From NCBI RefSeq assembly GCF_943734655.1, contig NC_071355.1:96541449-96605448 (forward strand): a stretch of 64,000 bases of DNA. Reading direction: 5' to 3'. Under the pieces are notes generated by a model. That model had not been told where the DNA came from, searched no databases, and saw only the letters and a program-made list of their open reading frames with translations. The stretch is from Sabethes cyaneus (taxonomy: Eukaryota > Arthropoda > Insecta > Diptera > Culicidae). Below, piece by piece: positions 30,412 to 42,381 of the stretch; position 1 is the first letter of the stretch; every line of letters starts with the position of its first letter. A program made the translations under genes and the position numbers.

Positions 30412-31792
30412 AGTCTTCAAAGGTTTGAGAATCGCGCGCGATAAACAGATATAGAGGACTGACTTAAAAATTTGACTGTTCTTGCTATTAGAAATATCTG
30501 ACTTAACTACTAGTAGTTGACAAATTCGTGATTGTTCAGGAAGATTTGGATGCTTCTGCTTGTTATTAGATGTATAATTTCCTAGCCAGTCAAGGATTTT
30601 TTCGGGTTGGAAATTTTCTTGATTTCCCTGGGTGGGGATGCTCTTATAAGTCTCATACTAAGTTGAAGGTTGGACTTGTGCTTTGCTTGCTGATTACAGC
30701 GGGAATGGCCTCGTCGGGACTGCTTCGATTTAGTAGCGGACTAAACTGGGTATCAGCTTAACCTAAATTATATGAACATCTTGGTAACTGACAGTAGGTT
30801 GCAAATTGGTACTGAAGATTCTTGGTTTGGCAATAACTTGAAAAATTATATATTTTTAATAGTTATAACTTGTATTTGAATACTATCGAAGGAATTTATA
30901 TCTGTGGTAAAAACCAGATCGTTTTGTTTGTTTACCTGGTTCAAATGTATATTCACTAATTATCTATTAGATAAATCGACTACCTCAAACCTTTGTAGGG
31001 GAACGAGGTGGGCTCCATCATCACAGGCGGAATACCATCTGGTCCAGGTTGCCACGATGATTTTAATTTGTATATCGCACTTTTAATATATCTGCCTGGG
31101 AAAACGTTAGGATCCGCATTCCTAGAATTTAATTCTACTATGTATATTTATTCTTGATACGTATTTCGCCTTCGACTTGCAGGCTTCCTCAGTGTCTGTT
31201 TTCGAACTTTCGAACTTGCATTTATTTGTTTGAGAAGGGTTCGATTGTTTGAATCTCTGCTGGGCGATGCTGCTATAGAGTCAGTAGGATCGTTGCATTA
31301 GTCACGTAATTGTCCTATACTCTAATATGTAACTGGCTACGAAGTCTGTCGATAAAGAAGGGTTAAGTTCTTAAGGACATTTATACCCAAGGCCTTGTTT
31401 TGCAGAGCTTAATCAACCTCAGTTTTTGCGATAACATATCAAAAACTTTTCCATTTTTTCTCTAATTCAGTTACTCGCTGCTGGCAGCTCTCCCAAATAT
31501 TGTACAGAGTGAGTAATAAAAATGCCAGTAAAGTAGGGTTGCGGAGCCACCTCGTCATACGTAATCACAATTCACACTTTATTTCGAGTTTTTAAAGGAA
31601 TTACATCCACAAGTACTCAAGTTTTTGGCACGAGATGAATCTTCCACCTCTTGCTGGTACATGTACACCGTTTTAAACAGATAAAATATTTCGCAATTAG
31701 GTTGATCTTGAATGGACCTGTTTAGCGCTTTTTAACACCACCACTCACACTCCTGCTTAATTTGCTCGTCATTTATAAATAACTAGCTGACC
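30412..31792. other. 1.4 kb without gene; two repeat fragments
   Basis: Holds an inverted copy of the GACACTGAGGAAGCC tail (31125-31200), a diverged copy (31285-31350) of the 24.7-kb segment, and an isolated GATCTTGAATGGACC at about 31708. The short open frame at 30570-30761 has no features. Confidence 0.45.
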
Positions 31793-33695
31793 CGACAAAC
31801 TTCGTATTGCCACAAATTAACCTGTGTTGTACATAAATCATGAATCTCGGATGATCTTTATCACTTCTCGAGTTTTGCAAGTCCCCCAGTGGGCGGCGCT
31901 TCCGACGGCGGGTCACCGGCAACACTCGCGACCGGCTCGTCCTGAATGATCTAGTGTTACTATAGATAGTTTTTGTGGTCTTGTTATTGATTAATGTTTT
32001 ATGGAAGAGTCTCGAATTTCTCGAGTTGGATTAGTTTTTGAGTTTCGCCAAAATTTCTGTTTTATTTGTATGAGAGTCCATATCCCCCTACCACAGGGGT
32101 GAGAGGTCTCTAACTATCATAAAATAAATTCAAGACTCAAAAATCTCCTACATGCTAAATTTGGTTCCATTTGCTTGATTAGTACTCAAATTATAAGGAA
32201 ATTTGTATTTCATTTGTATTGGAGCCCCCCCTTCTAATGTGGGAAGAGGTCCTAATTCATCACAGAAAAAATTCTTGCCTCCAAAAACACCTACATGCCA
32301 AATTTGGTTCCATTTGCTGGATTAGTTCTCGAGTTATGAGGAAATTTGTATCTCGTTTGTACAGGACCCCCCCTCCTAAAGTGGGGAGGGGTCCCAATTC
32401 ATCATTGAAAAAAAAATTGTCTCCAAAAACACACACATGCCAAATTTAGTTCAATTCGCTTGATTAGTTCTCGAGTTATGAGGAAATTGGTATTTCATTT
32501 GTACAGGAGCCCCTCCTCTTAAAGTGGGGAGGGGTCCTAATTCACCATAGAAAATTTTCTTGCTCTCGAAAACCTTCACATGCCAAATTTGGTTGCATTT
32601 GCTTGATTAGTTCTCGAGTTATGAGGAAATTTGTATGGAAGTCCCCCCTCTTAAAGGGGAGAGGAGTTATAATTCCTCTTATAAAGAGGGGAGGGGTCTC
32701 AATTCACCATAGAATAAATTCTTGTCACCAAAAAAAACACCCACATGCCAAATGTTGTTCTATTTGCTTGATTAGTTCTCGAGTTAGGAGGAAATTTGTA
32801 TTTCATTTGTACAGGAGCCCCCCCTCTTAGAGTGGGGAGGGGTCCTAATTCACCGTAGAAAATTTTCTTGCCCTCGAAAACCTTCACATGCCAAAGTTGG
32901 TTCCATTTGCTTGATTAGTTCTCGAGTTATGAGGAAATTTGTATGGCAGCCCCCCCTCTTAAAGGAGAGAGGAGTTACAATTCCTCTTATAAAGAGGGAG
33001 GGGTCTCAATTTACCATAGAATAAATTCTTGTCACCGAAAACACCCACATGCCAAATTTGGTTCTATTTGCTTGATTAGTTCTCGAGTTATGAGGAAATT
33101 TGTATTTCATTTGTATAGGAGCCCCCCCTCCTAAAGTGGGGAGAGGTTCTTATTCATCATAGAAAACATTCTTGCCTCCAAAAACACCTACATGCCAAAT
33201 TTGGTTCCATTTGCTGGATTAGCTCTCGAGTTATAAGGAAATTTGTATTTCGTTTGTATAGGAGCCCCCCCTCTTAAAGTGAGGAGGGGTCCCAATTCAA
33301 CATAGAAAATTTTCTTGCCCTCGAAAACCTTCACATGCCAAATTTGGTTCCATTTGCTTGATTAGTTCTCGAGTTATGAGGAAATTGGTATGGAAACCCC
33401 CCCTCTTAAAGGAGAGAGGAGTTATAATTCCCCTTATAAAGAGGGGAGGGGTCTCAAATTACCCTAGAATAAATTCTTGTCACCGAAAACACCCACATGC
33501 CAAATTTGGTTCTATTTGCTTAATTAGTTCTCGAATTATGCAGAAATTTGTGTTTCATTTGTATGGGAGCCCCCCCTCTTAGTGGGGGGAGGGGTCTCTA
33601 ACCATCACTAAAACCTTTCCTGGCCCTAAAAACCTCTACATGCAAATTTTCATGCCGATTGGTTCAGTAGTTTTTGATTCTATAAGGAACACAAA

Positions 33696-33760
<65 letters not shown>

Positions 33761-33782
33761 AATCCTTCTTTATAGGTATAGA
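31793..33782 (-). mobile_element. DINE-1/Helentron-like element, copy A
   Basis: Read on the minus strand it starts TCTATACCTATAAAGAAG, followed by a (GTCT)n microsatellite (33696-33761 on the plus strand). Next comes a long minisatellite of about 143-bp units, a GC-richer region with CCGTCGGAAGC, and the end TTTGTCGGGTCAGCTAG, with T as the next base. The order of 5' block, microsatellite, internal tandem repeats and CTAG end is that of DINE-1/Helentron elements. No Rep/helicase is encoded. Its 5' end is joined directly to the 3' end of copy B. Confidence 0.78.
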
Positions 33783-36780
33783 CTAGCTGACCCGACAAAC
33801 TTCGTATTGCCACAAATTAACCTGTGTGCTTCCGACGGCGGGTCACCGGCAACACTCGCGACCGACTCGTCCTGAATGATCTAGTGTTACTATAGATAGT
33901 TTTTGTGGTCTTGTATTGACTAATGTTTTATGGAAGAGTCTCGAATTTCTCGAGTTCGATTAGTTTTTGAGTTTCGCAAAAATTTATGTTTTATTTGTAT
34001 GAGAGTCCATATCCCCCTACCACAGGGGTGAGAGGTCTTTAACTATCGTAAAATAAATTCAAGACTCCAAAATCTCCCACATGCCAAATTTGGTTCCATT
34101 TGCTTGATTAGTTCTCAAGTTATAAGGAAATTTGAATTTCATTTGTATGGGAGTTCCCCTCTTAAAAGAGGAAGGGGTCGTAATTCACCATAGAAAAAAT
34201 TTCTGCCATCTAAAACTCCCACATGCCAAATTTGGTTCCATTTGATTGATTGTTTCTCGAGTTAAGAGGAAATTTGCATTTCATTTGTATGGAAGCCCAC
34301 CCTCTTAAAGGGGAGATGGGCCATAACTCGCTTTCTAAAGAAGAGAGGGGTCTCAATTCACCATAGAAAAAATCTTGCGTCCAAAACCACTTACATGTCA
34401 AATTTGGTTCCATTTGCTTGATTAGTTCTCGAGTTATGAGGAAATTTGTTTTTCATTTGTATAGGAGCCCCCCCCCCCTCTTAAAGTGGGGAAATCCATA
34501 GAAAATATACCATAGAAAATATTCTTGCCTACAAAAACACCCACATGATAAATTTGGTTCCATTTGCTTGATTAGTTCTAGAGTTATGAGGAAATTTGTA
34601 TTTCGTTTGTATGAGAGCCCCCCTCTTAAAAAGGTAAGGGGTCCTAATTCATGCCAAATATGCCAAATATGGTTCCATTTGCTTGATTAGTTCTCGAATT
34701 ATGAGGAAATTTGTATTTCATTTGTGTAGCAGCACCTCCTCTTAAAGTTGGGAGGGGTCCTAATTCACCATAGAAAATATTTTTGCCTCCAGAAACCTCC
34801 ACATGCCAAATTTGGTTCTATTTGCTTGATTAGTTCTCGAGTTATGAGGAAATTTGAATTTCATTTGTATAGGAGCCCTCCCTCCTAAAGTGGGTAGGGG
34901 TCCCAATTCATCATAGAAAAAAATTTTGTCTCCGAAAACACCCACGTGCCAAATTTGGTTCCATTTGCTTGATTAGTTCTCGAGTTATGAGGAAATTTGT
35001 TTTTCGTTTGTATAGGAGCCCCCCCTCTTAAGGTTGGGTGGGGTCCTAATTCACCATAGAAAATATTCTTGTCCTCGAAAACTATCACATGCCAAATTTG
35101 GTTCCATTTGCTTGATTAGCTCTCGAGTTATGAGGAAATTTATATTTCATTTGTATAGGAGCCCCCCCTCCTAAAGTGAGGAGGGGTCCCAGTTCATCAT
35201 AGAAAAAAAATTTGTCTCCAAAAACACCCACGTGCCAAATTTGGTTCCATTTGCTTGATTAGTTCTCGAGTTATGAGGAAATTTGTTTTTCGTTTGTATA
35301 GGAGCCCCCCCTCTTAAGGTTGGGAGGGGTCCTAATTCACCATAGAAAATATTTTTGCCTCCAGAAACCTCCACATGCCAAATTTGGTTCTATTTGCTTG
35401 ATTAGTTCTCGAGTTATGAGGAAATTTGAATTTAATTTGTATAGGAGCCCTCCCTCCTAAAGTGGGTAGGGGTCCCAATTCATCATAGAAAAAAATTTTG
35501 TCTCCGAAAACACCCACGTGCCAAATTTGGTTCCATTTGCTTGATTAATTCTCGAGTTATGAGGAAATTTGTTTTTCGTTTGTATAGGAGCCCCCCCTCT
35601 TAAGGTTGGGAGGGGTCCTAATTCACCATAGAAAATATTCTTGTCCTCGAAAACTATCACATGCCAAATTTGGTTCCATTTGCTTGATTAGCTCTCGAGT
35701 TATGAGGAAATTTATATTTCATTTGTATAGGAGCCCCCCCTCCTAAAGTGAGGAGGGGTCCCAGTTCATCATAGAAAAAAAATTTGTCTCCAAAAACACC
35801 CACGTGTCAAATTTGGTTCCATTTGCTTGATTAGTTCTCGAGTTATGAGGAAATTTGTATTTCGTTTGTATAGGAGCCCCCCCTCTTAAAGTGGGGAGGG
35901 GTATAATTCACCATAGAAAATATTCATGCCCTAGAAAACTTTCACATACCAAATTTGGTTTCATTTGCTTGATTAATTCTCGAGTAATGAGGAAATTTGC
36001 ATTTCATTTGTAAAGGAGCCCCCCTTCCCAAAGTGGGGAGGGGTCCCAATTCATCATAGAAAAAAATTTTGTCTTCAAAAACACACACATGCCAAATTTT
36101 GTTCCATTTGCTTGATTAGTTCTCGAGTTATGAAGAAATTTGTATTTCGTTTGTATAGGAGCCCCCCCTCTTAAAGTGGGGAGGGGTCCTTATTTACCAT
36201 ATAAAATATTCTTGCTCTCGAAAACTTTCACATGCCAAACTTTGTTTCATTTGCTTGATTAGTTCTTCAGTTATGAGGAAATTTGTATTTCATGTGTATA
36301 GGATCCCCCCCTCCTAAAACGGGGAGGGGTCCCAATTCATCATAGAAAAAAATTTTGTCTTCAAAAACACACACATGCCAAATTTGGTTCCATTTGCTTG
36401 ATTAGTTCTCGAGTTATGAGGAAATTGGTATTTCATTTGTACGGGAGCCCCCCCTCTTAAAGTGAGGAGGGGTCCTAATTCAACATAGAAAATTTTCTTG
36501 CCCTCGAAAACCTTCACATGCCAAATTTGGTTCCATTTGCTTGATTAGTTCTCGAGTTATGAGGAAATTTGTATGGAAACCCCCCCTCTTAAAGGGGAGA
36601 GGAGTTATAATTTCCCTTATAAAGAGGGGAGGGGTCTCAATTTACCATAGAATAAATTCTTGTCACCGAAAACACCCACATGCCAAATTTTGTTCTATTT
36701 GCTTGATTAGTTGTCGAGTTATGCAGAAATTTGTGTTTCATTTGTATGGGAGCCCCTCCTCTTAGTGGGGGGAGGAGTTT
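32080..36780. repeat. 143-bp minisatellite with 572-bp higher-order units
   Basis: About thirty units share CCAAATTTGGTTCCATTTGC, TTCTCGAGTTATGAGG and a CCCCCCTCTTAAAGTGGGG hairpin-like motif. The array is interrupted by the A/B junction at 33590-34060. In copy B, 34760-35331 is repeated almost exactly at 35332-35903, a 572-bp shift equal to four 143-bp units. A second variant unit with AAAGAGGGGAGGGGTCTCAA recurs at about 32680, 32985, 33440 and 36615. Open frames here follow the repeat and are not genes. Confidence 0.88.
33696..33761. repeat. (CAGA)n microsatellite of copy A
   Basis: Sixteen perfect CAGA repeats close to the element's 5' end on the minus strand; the counterpart in copy B (36880-36904) has six. 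Confidence 0.95.
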
Positions 36781-36926
36781 CTAACCATCACTAAAACCTT
36801 TCCTGGCCCCAAAAAACTCTACATGCATATTTTCATGCCGATTGGTTCAGTAGTTTTCGATTCTATAAGGAACATACGGACAGACAGACAGACAGACAGA
36901 CAGAAATTCTTCTTTATAGGTATAGA
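33783..36926 (-). mobile_element. DINE-1/Helentron-like element, copy B
   Basis: Same plan as copy A but with a longer minisatellite. On the minus strand the 5' end TCTATACC is preceded by A (plus-strand T at 36927). The microsatellite is shorter (36880-36904). The 3' end CTAG at 33783-33786 is joined directly to copy A's TC. Copy B lacks about 100 bp of copy A's 3' region (the part after CCTGTG). Confidence 0.78.
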
Positions 36927-37163
36927 TATGTGGGGATGTTACTATTTGTTGGAAAGTACCACCTTTTTACTACATTATCAGTACTTTAAAAATGTATAAT
37001 TGATGAAACTTTTATTAAATATATCGTTTTTTGCCAAAGCCTTTTTACCTTTGTTATACTATAACAAAGGTTTAAAATTTGGTCGAAAAACATGAAATTG
37101 ATCCGAGGCCCGGAGGGTCAAGTCACATATACCAATCGATAGGGTTCGACGATTTGAGCAATG

Positions 37164-37167
<4 letters not shown>

Positions 37168-37208
<41 letters not shown>
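37168..37208. repeat. (GT)n microsatellite
   Basis: About 20 GT units followed by ATGTATG; part of the dispersed element that contains it. Confidence 0.95.
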
Positions 37209-37217
<9 letters not shown>

Positions 37218-38650
37218 ATGATTTTTTCTATCGCCTGTTTCTCAGAGATGGCTGAACCGAATCGTTCGCTATTACTTTTGTTTGAAAGGTATTATTGTCT
37301 AGTAGATCACTATTGAGTTGTTTCGTGATACGACGTTTCGTTTAAAAGTTATAAGCAAAAATGTGAAAAATACGTGACACGGGTTTCTCCGGAACTACAT
37401 GACCGATTTCAACGATCTTAGTATCAAATGAAAGCCCTTATTAAAGCTAAATTGATCAGGATTTTTTTATTGAAAACAAATTAGTAGTTTAGAAGTTAGC
37501 CTTAAAAACCTGTTTTGACAAGGTAATAATTATCGCCTGTTTCTTAGAGATGGCCAAGCCGATTTATGCGCTATTAGTCTCATTTGAAAGATAATATATC
37601 CTAATAGATCACTATTGAATGATTTTTTGATTGGACGTTTAATTTGAAAGTTATGAGCAACCGTATACACCACACCAAAATTAACAATAATTTAGAATGA
37701 TTTTAAGAAGAAAATTTACCTAATTTCAATTATTTTAATATCAAACGAGAGGTTTTCACACTACGAATATATATGCAAAATTTCATAAGAATTGGTTTTA
37801 CCGGTCAAAAGATGTTAACCCTCGAACACTCGCGCCAACTTTTGTAATACAGTTACTCGCGCGCAAAATAATCCCAAACCAAAGAAAACGTGTGCAAGGG
37901 AGTTTTGACTAGGAAAACTTGGTTTTAAGTTTATTAAACCATTGTAAAAGTTTCTTGAAATTGAAAGCTCTATCGTCTGGTAGAGTTTAAATTTTGATTA
38001 ATCCCCCTAAAAGTGAAATAAAAAATTTATTTTTCTTCAGTGTCAATATAACACATTGATGTGTTCGGCAAAGTTATAGAACATATTATTACAAGAAATT
38101 TTGTTGAAGACTGTAACCTTCTATCTCTGCAGCGAAGATAGAAAAATCTTATTTATTGTATATGAATTTGTAAAATCAGTTTTTCTATTTTTGCTCTTTT
38201 TGTAATTGTTGTATAACTTTTATATGTACTACAAAATTGTACAAATAATAAAAATACACAACTTTGCTGAAAATAGTATACATGTATGTTTGCTTGTTCA
38301 GGAACTGTAGAACTTTGATTATAAAGAATGCCCCATTTTTGACTCCGAATTACTCGACTACCAGCAGACGGATACATTTTAAACATTTTACATTTGCTGA
38401 TAGTTTTGCTGCATACATTTTCCCAACAGTTTAAATTATTAATGCATTGAATAATTATGACATTTTGCGCACAATAAGTTTGTTGAAGAATATACGTTAG
38501 TTAAACAACGTTTTGTAACTTTATAACAATATGGCGTTGGAAAACCTACACGTGTTGTATCAAATACAACAGCGTGAGTAACCGAAGGTTAATAAAAATT
38601 GATGAAAATTATACAAGAAAACTCTATTGATGTGATTCAAATAGAATAGC

Positions 38651-38977
38651 CACAGAGAACAGACATCCAAGCAAAAGGTCCCCACTTGGATAAAACTTAT
38701 GTCAAATTAGTTGGGAAACTATAGTGATGATGTCGCTGAAGGCGCATAAAATTCTACACTAAACTCACAACAGCTAGCTTCTGGCGCTAGCATAACGCTT
38801 ATAGTCCATATAAACTAGCGCCAGAGGAGCCAAAGGTTGTCAGTGTGCAAATCAAAAGAATCATTTAGTTGGGAAACTATAGTGGTGGTGACGCTAGCAT
38901 ATTAGGTGATTTTAATTTGAAATTTTATCCAACAATTCCCAAAAAATTTGTTCGTGAATGGATGTCTGTTCTCTGTG
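38651..38977. mobile_element. MITE with CACAGAGAACAGAC ends and 7-bp duplication
   Basis: Inverted ends CACAGAGAACAGACATCCA bound 327 bp. The flanks are GAATAGC on both sides (38644-38650 and 38978-38984), a perfect 7-bp target duplication. The interior carries a duplicated TAGTTGGGAAACTATAGTG at about 38709 and 38866. No transposase; superfamily unclear. Confidence 0.82.
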
Positions 38978-39373
38978 GAATAGCATTACAGGAAACTATG
39001 CATAGTTCAAAAACCTATAAACTAGACCTTTACTAAGCAATGTATATGTTAAAGAATAAGATTTCCTCTTACAACTTACTTTTATTTGCACTTACTCAGA
39101 TTAATAACAACAGATTAATAATAACTTACTTATCCTTACTCAGCAATTTCATGAAAAAAGGATCTATTAAAATTTAAAAGTGTTCTTATTTTGATCAAAT
39201 TTTGTAAACTTATTCAATTTTCAAAAATTTTATGTAAACCAACGCACTGCGTAACGATAACCAATAGATGAATTATGTTCCGAAGCCGTGTCGATTTCTA
39301 TCTCAAATAGCAAGTAAGACCGTATAACAAAGGTTCCTTTCACCACTAGGTGGATTAAATCGGGTTTTTTGAT

Positions 39374-42026
39374 CTTGAATGGACCCAACATGATCTTGAT
39401 TGGACCAATTTCTAATTTTTGAATGGACCTAAATTAAGATTGCCATAGTTTCTACCATGCAAATGAACAAAATAATAACAAAGATTTGTTTTTCAATAGT
39501 ACAACTATACTACTGCTATTTATTAATAGGACACAAGGTTGAACAGCTTTTACCTTTCTTATACTCTGTTAGAAAGATATCAAAGTCGTTTGAAAAATAA
39601 GAAATCGGTCACAGTCGCTCAACAATTGAACAATGTCTCAATGTTTTGCTATGTGTTGTGTAGGGAACTGTGTGTTTCATTTGTATATTGGAAATTTATT
39701 ATTGTTCAGATTCGGTTAAAACGATTTCCATAAAAAATTTATCTCGCCTATTAGTATCAAAAATTTAAACCATTCGTTAAAAAATACGTAATAACTTGTA
39801 TTATACGTAGTTTATCAAATAAAGCGAGATTTTAAGTTTTTGTTTATTGAATATTTCGAAAGCTAAGATTTTTACTGACGTAGGACTACGTCTTACTGTA
39901 AAGTTTCAAAAGGTTTACGACAGCTCCTGTCGAACTTTTTGGACATAAAACCGTAACAATCGTGAAAAATTCGTTGATTAGTGGTATTTATTCAATTTTT
40001 GACACATTTATATGCATTTTTTTCAGTTTAAAAATGATCTAGATGATTTTGCCGCGGTTTAGATTTTGGCAACATAGGTGACACGCATTTATTGTCAAAT
40101 TCGAAATCACACTGTAAATGGTGCTTGATAAAATTAGCCTTGGTAATTTTACTAGGTTTATAGGTTAGGTTTGAAGATAGGGTTTAATTCTAAATGATAA
40201 TCGATGAAGAACTATATCAGATAGAAAGTAGGAAGTTTCAAAAATGAATATATCTCAGGGCCACTCAATTTAGGTGGAGATTTTTAATCTATCTGTCAAT
40301 CGACTAAAGGGTAATGTGAAGTCAACCTGCTTACGGAATATAATTTTACTTTATTCAGAGCCTTACAATCATTTTGACTATGTAGAAAATTATCAAATAT
40401 AATATTATTTCTTTTGGCAAGTCTTATCACCAGATCCACCAGGCAGCAGATCATTATCCAGGCCTTTACCTAATTTTGTGATTTTGTAGGTCGGTTGGGC
40501 ATCGCAGAGTTTCACGAGGGTGACGAAGTTGGCATTCTTGACCATCAGAAGTGGCTGCTTCTCTTTTTGTTTTGTGACTACAGGAGCTGGTTGATTTTTA
40601 TTGACCTTAGGGTTTTCGGTGAGCATGCTGAAGGTGTTTTGGAGCTTTGGTACATACTTGATTAACGTGTTTAAACTATTTCTTGTCTGAGTTTTGTCAA
40701 AACTTAAGCTAATTTGTTGCTGTGTTTATATGGAAAATACAGGACGTTATTCGTTCATGAAAAAATTTGTTTGATTCCAATAATTTTTACCATTTTGCCC
40801 GTTAAGCCTGTAGAGAGTTATGCAGGGATAACCACTTTAAATAGAGTTGGGAATATTAGCTTCGTAACTTATTCCGAAATTCCAATACAATAAGGCTATA
40901 GATAAATCTGCGGAATCGTATTCTCAAATAACTTCATTCATTCTTTGTGCCTACTTTTAACGATACAAGAACTGTTTCGTTTAGCATAATTTGGGATTTT
41001 TTACACAGGGCGGCCAAATTGGGAAAATTTTACTCTACTTATGTAGATTACCAAAAGTGTTTCGTGCTAAAACAAATACGTAAAATCCAATTGAAAAACT
41101 TAAGTGTAACTGCTTTTCTGCTAAATATGAATGACGCAAAAATAGCTCTATTTTAACAGAAGGCAATTAGTATCCCTCTTATCTTTTAATTCATCTTATC
41201 TTTCAATCAATAAGAGTTAAAATTTTTGCACAATACTGAGAATAAATTAAGTTTACATAATTTTATGCATAAAATGACATATGTTATGCTAACTAATTAG
41301 GAAGACCTTTTTGTTTCAAAACTAGGGCGTACAATGTACAAACACTGTGAAGCAACTACGAAAAAGGATAAGAAATAGTTTGTTTTATCAATAAGTTTTA
41401 ACTAAGTTTTAATTCGGGTTTAACTAATAAGTTTAACTAAGTTTTAATTTGGGCTAGAAATTAAGCCTACTTTCAATATACCCCGATACGGAGATACAAG
41501 TGACAACAAGCAGTTTCAATGAATATACAACGACGTGTTCGTTTGTGGTAGGTAATGATAGCTACCGTTAGTGATATCTCGAAGCGCAAAACTAGGTCCA
41601 TTATAAAATCAATACTAGGTCCATTCAAGATCACAAAAGAGGGTTAACATTTTCAAGGAATTTGAAGATTTTACTGGTTTTACTGAAATTTTAAATACCT
41701 AAATTGAAATTACACATATTTTAGCATCATTTTAAGAGTATTGTTTTATTTCAAACCAGAAGGGTTCCGGGTAGTAACAGTTTGAAAATACTCTATGGTG
41801 ACTGCCAAAACGCTGAAAAACAGCTACTTTTAAATACGCGGCAATAAAGTCGTTTTGGCTATAATTTTAATTTAATTTTAGTATATTTACGTTCAGAAAT
41901 GATTAAAGATAAACATAAAAGTAAAATACAGTACAAACACTTGATAGGTATATCCTAAAATTCTTATTTAAAAATAGGTCCATTCAAGATCAGAATTTGA
42001 CTAGGTCCTTTCAAAATCATTTACCC
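39374..42026. mobile_element. Putative TA-flanked element with GATCTTGAATGGACC subterminal motifs
   Basis: GATCTTGAATGGACC and variants occur forward at 39374-39440 and inverted at 41597-41635 and 41976-42020. The right end reads ACCC|TA at 42024-42028, so its reverse complement begins TA|GGGTAAATGATTTTGAA. The left terminus is less clear because it abuts the end of the preceding repeat. Contents include a 73-codon minus frame (40405-40626) and a family B fragment (39860-40000). Extent is uncertain. Confidence 0.45.
40405..40626 (-). CDS. Short Lys-rich hypothetical frame inside the TA element
   Basis: 73 codons starting ATG at 40626, with PAPVVTKQKEKQPLL, FVTLVKLCDAQPTYKITK and GLDNDLLPGGSGDK. 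The composition is more protein-like than that of its neighbours, but no family is recognised and no partner exons were found. It could be the last piece of an element-encoded protein. Confidence 0.3.
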   Translation of the reverse strand: MLTENPKVNKNQPAPVVTKQKEKQPLLMVKNANFVTLVKLCDAQPTYKITKLGKGLDNDLLPGGSGDKTCQKK

Positions 42027-42254
42027 TAACATTTTTCACAGAAACAAATTTTCTTGTTCAGCGGCAGTTCGTCATACGGAAACTGCACTTCGTTATGACG
42101 AAGTTTTGCTTTCGTCTACCCAGGACAAATACAATTGTTTACAAAAATCTATGCATGTATTCGTTATGCCATGTACACGAGTTATTCAACTGGCACTAAA
42201 ACAGTGCAAGTAGTTTGAATCTGAGCTCATATTTCGATGTTTTTACTCCTAGTA

Positions 42255-42379
42255 GGGTAACCAACGTACTTTGGACCCCCCCAGCAGCTGTACATAATTT
42301 GGACACTTACAGCAAAATCAAATGGAAGTGTCCAAATTATGTACAGCTGCTGAGGGGGTCCAAAATAGGTTGGTTACCC
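42255..42379. mobile_element. Hairpin MITE, TA target duplication
   Basis: Nearly the whole 125-bp element is an inverted repeat: GGGTAACCAAC at the ends, then TTTGGACCCCC, CAGCAGCTGTACATAATTTG and GACACTT, around a loop of about 17 bases. TA lies on both sides (42253-42254, 42380-42381). It fits a Tc1/mariner-mobilised MITE. It is also a potential small-RNA hairpin if transcribed. Confidence 0.85.
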
Positions 42380-42381
42380 TA

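Larger units (their letters stand above)
37041..39365 (+). repeat. Dispersed non-coding repeat element
   Basis: The left end holds a perfect 23-nt palindrome, CCTTTGTTATA-C-TATAACAAAGG (37048-37070). The right end holds TATAACAAAGGTTCC and CACCACTAGGTGG (about 39325-39357). The interior repeats a motif, ATCGCCTGTTTCTCAGAGATGG at 37230 and its relative at 37533, both followed by CGCTATTA. A related left end (ACCTTTCTTATACTCTGTTA) occurs at about 39550. No coding capacity. A MITE is nested at 38651-38977. Confidence 0.5.

Noticed and set aside
32200..36770. Regularly spaced repeats resembling a CRISPR array
   Set aside because: Units are 143-bp direct tandem repeats with no distinct spacers, in a eukaryotic Helitron-like element.
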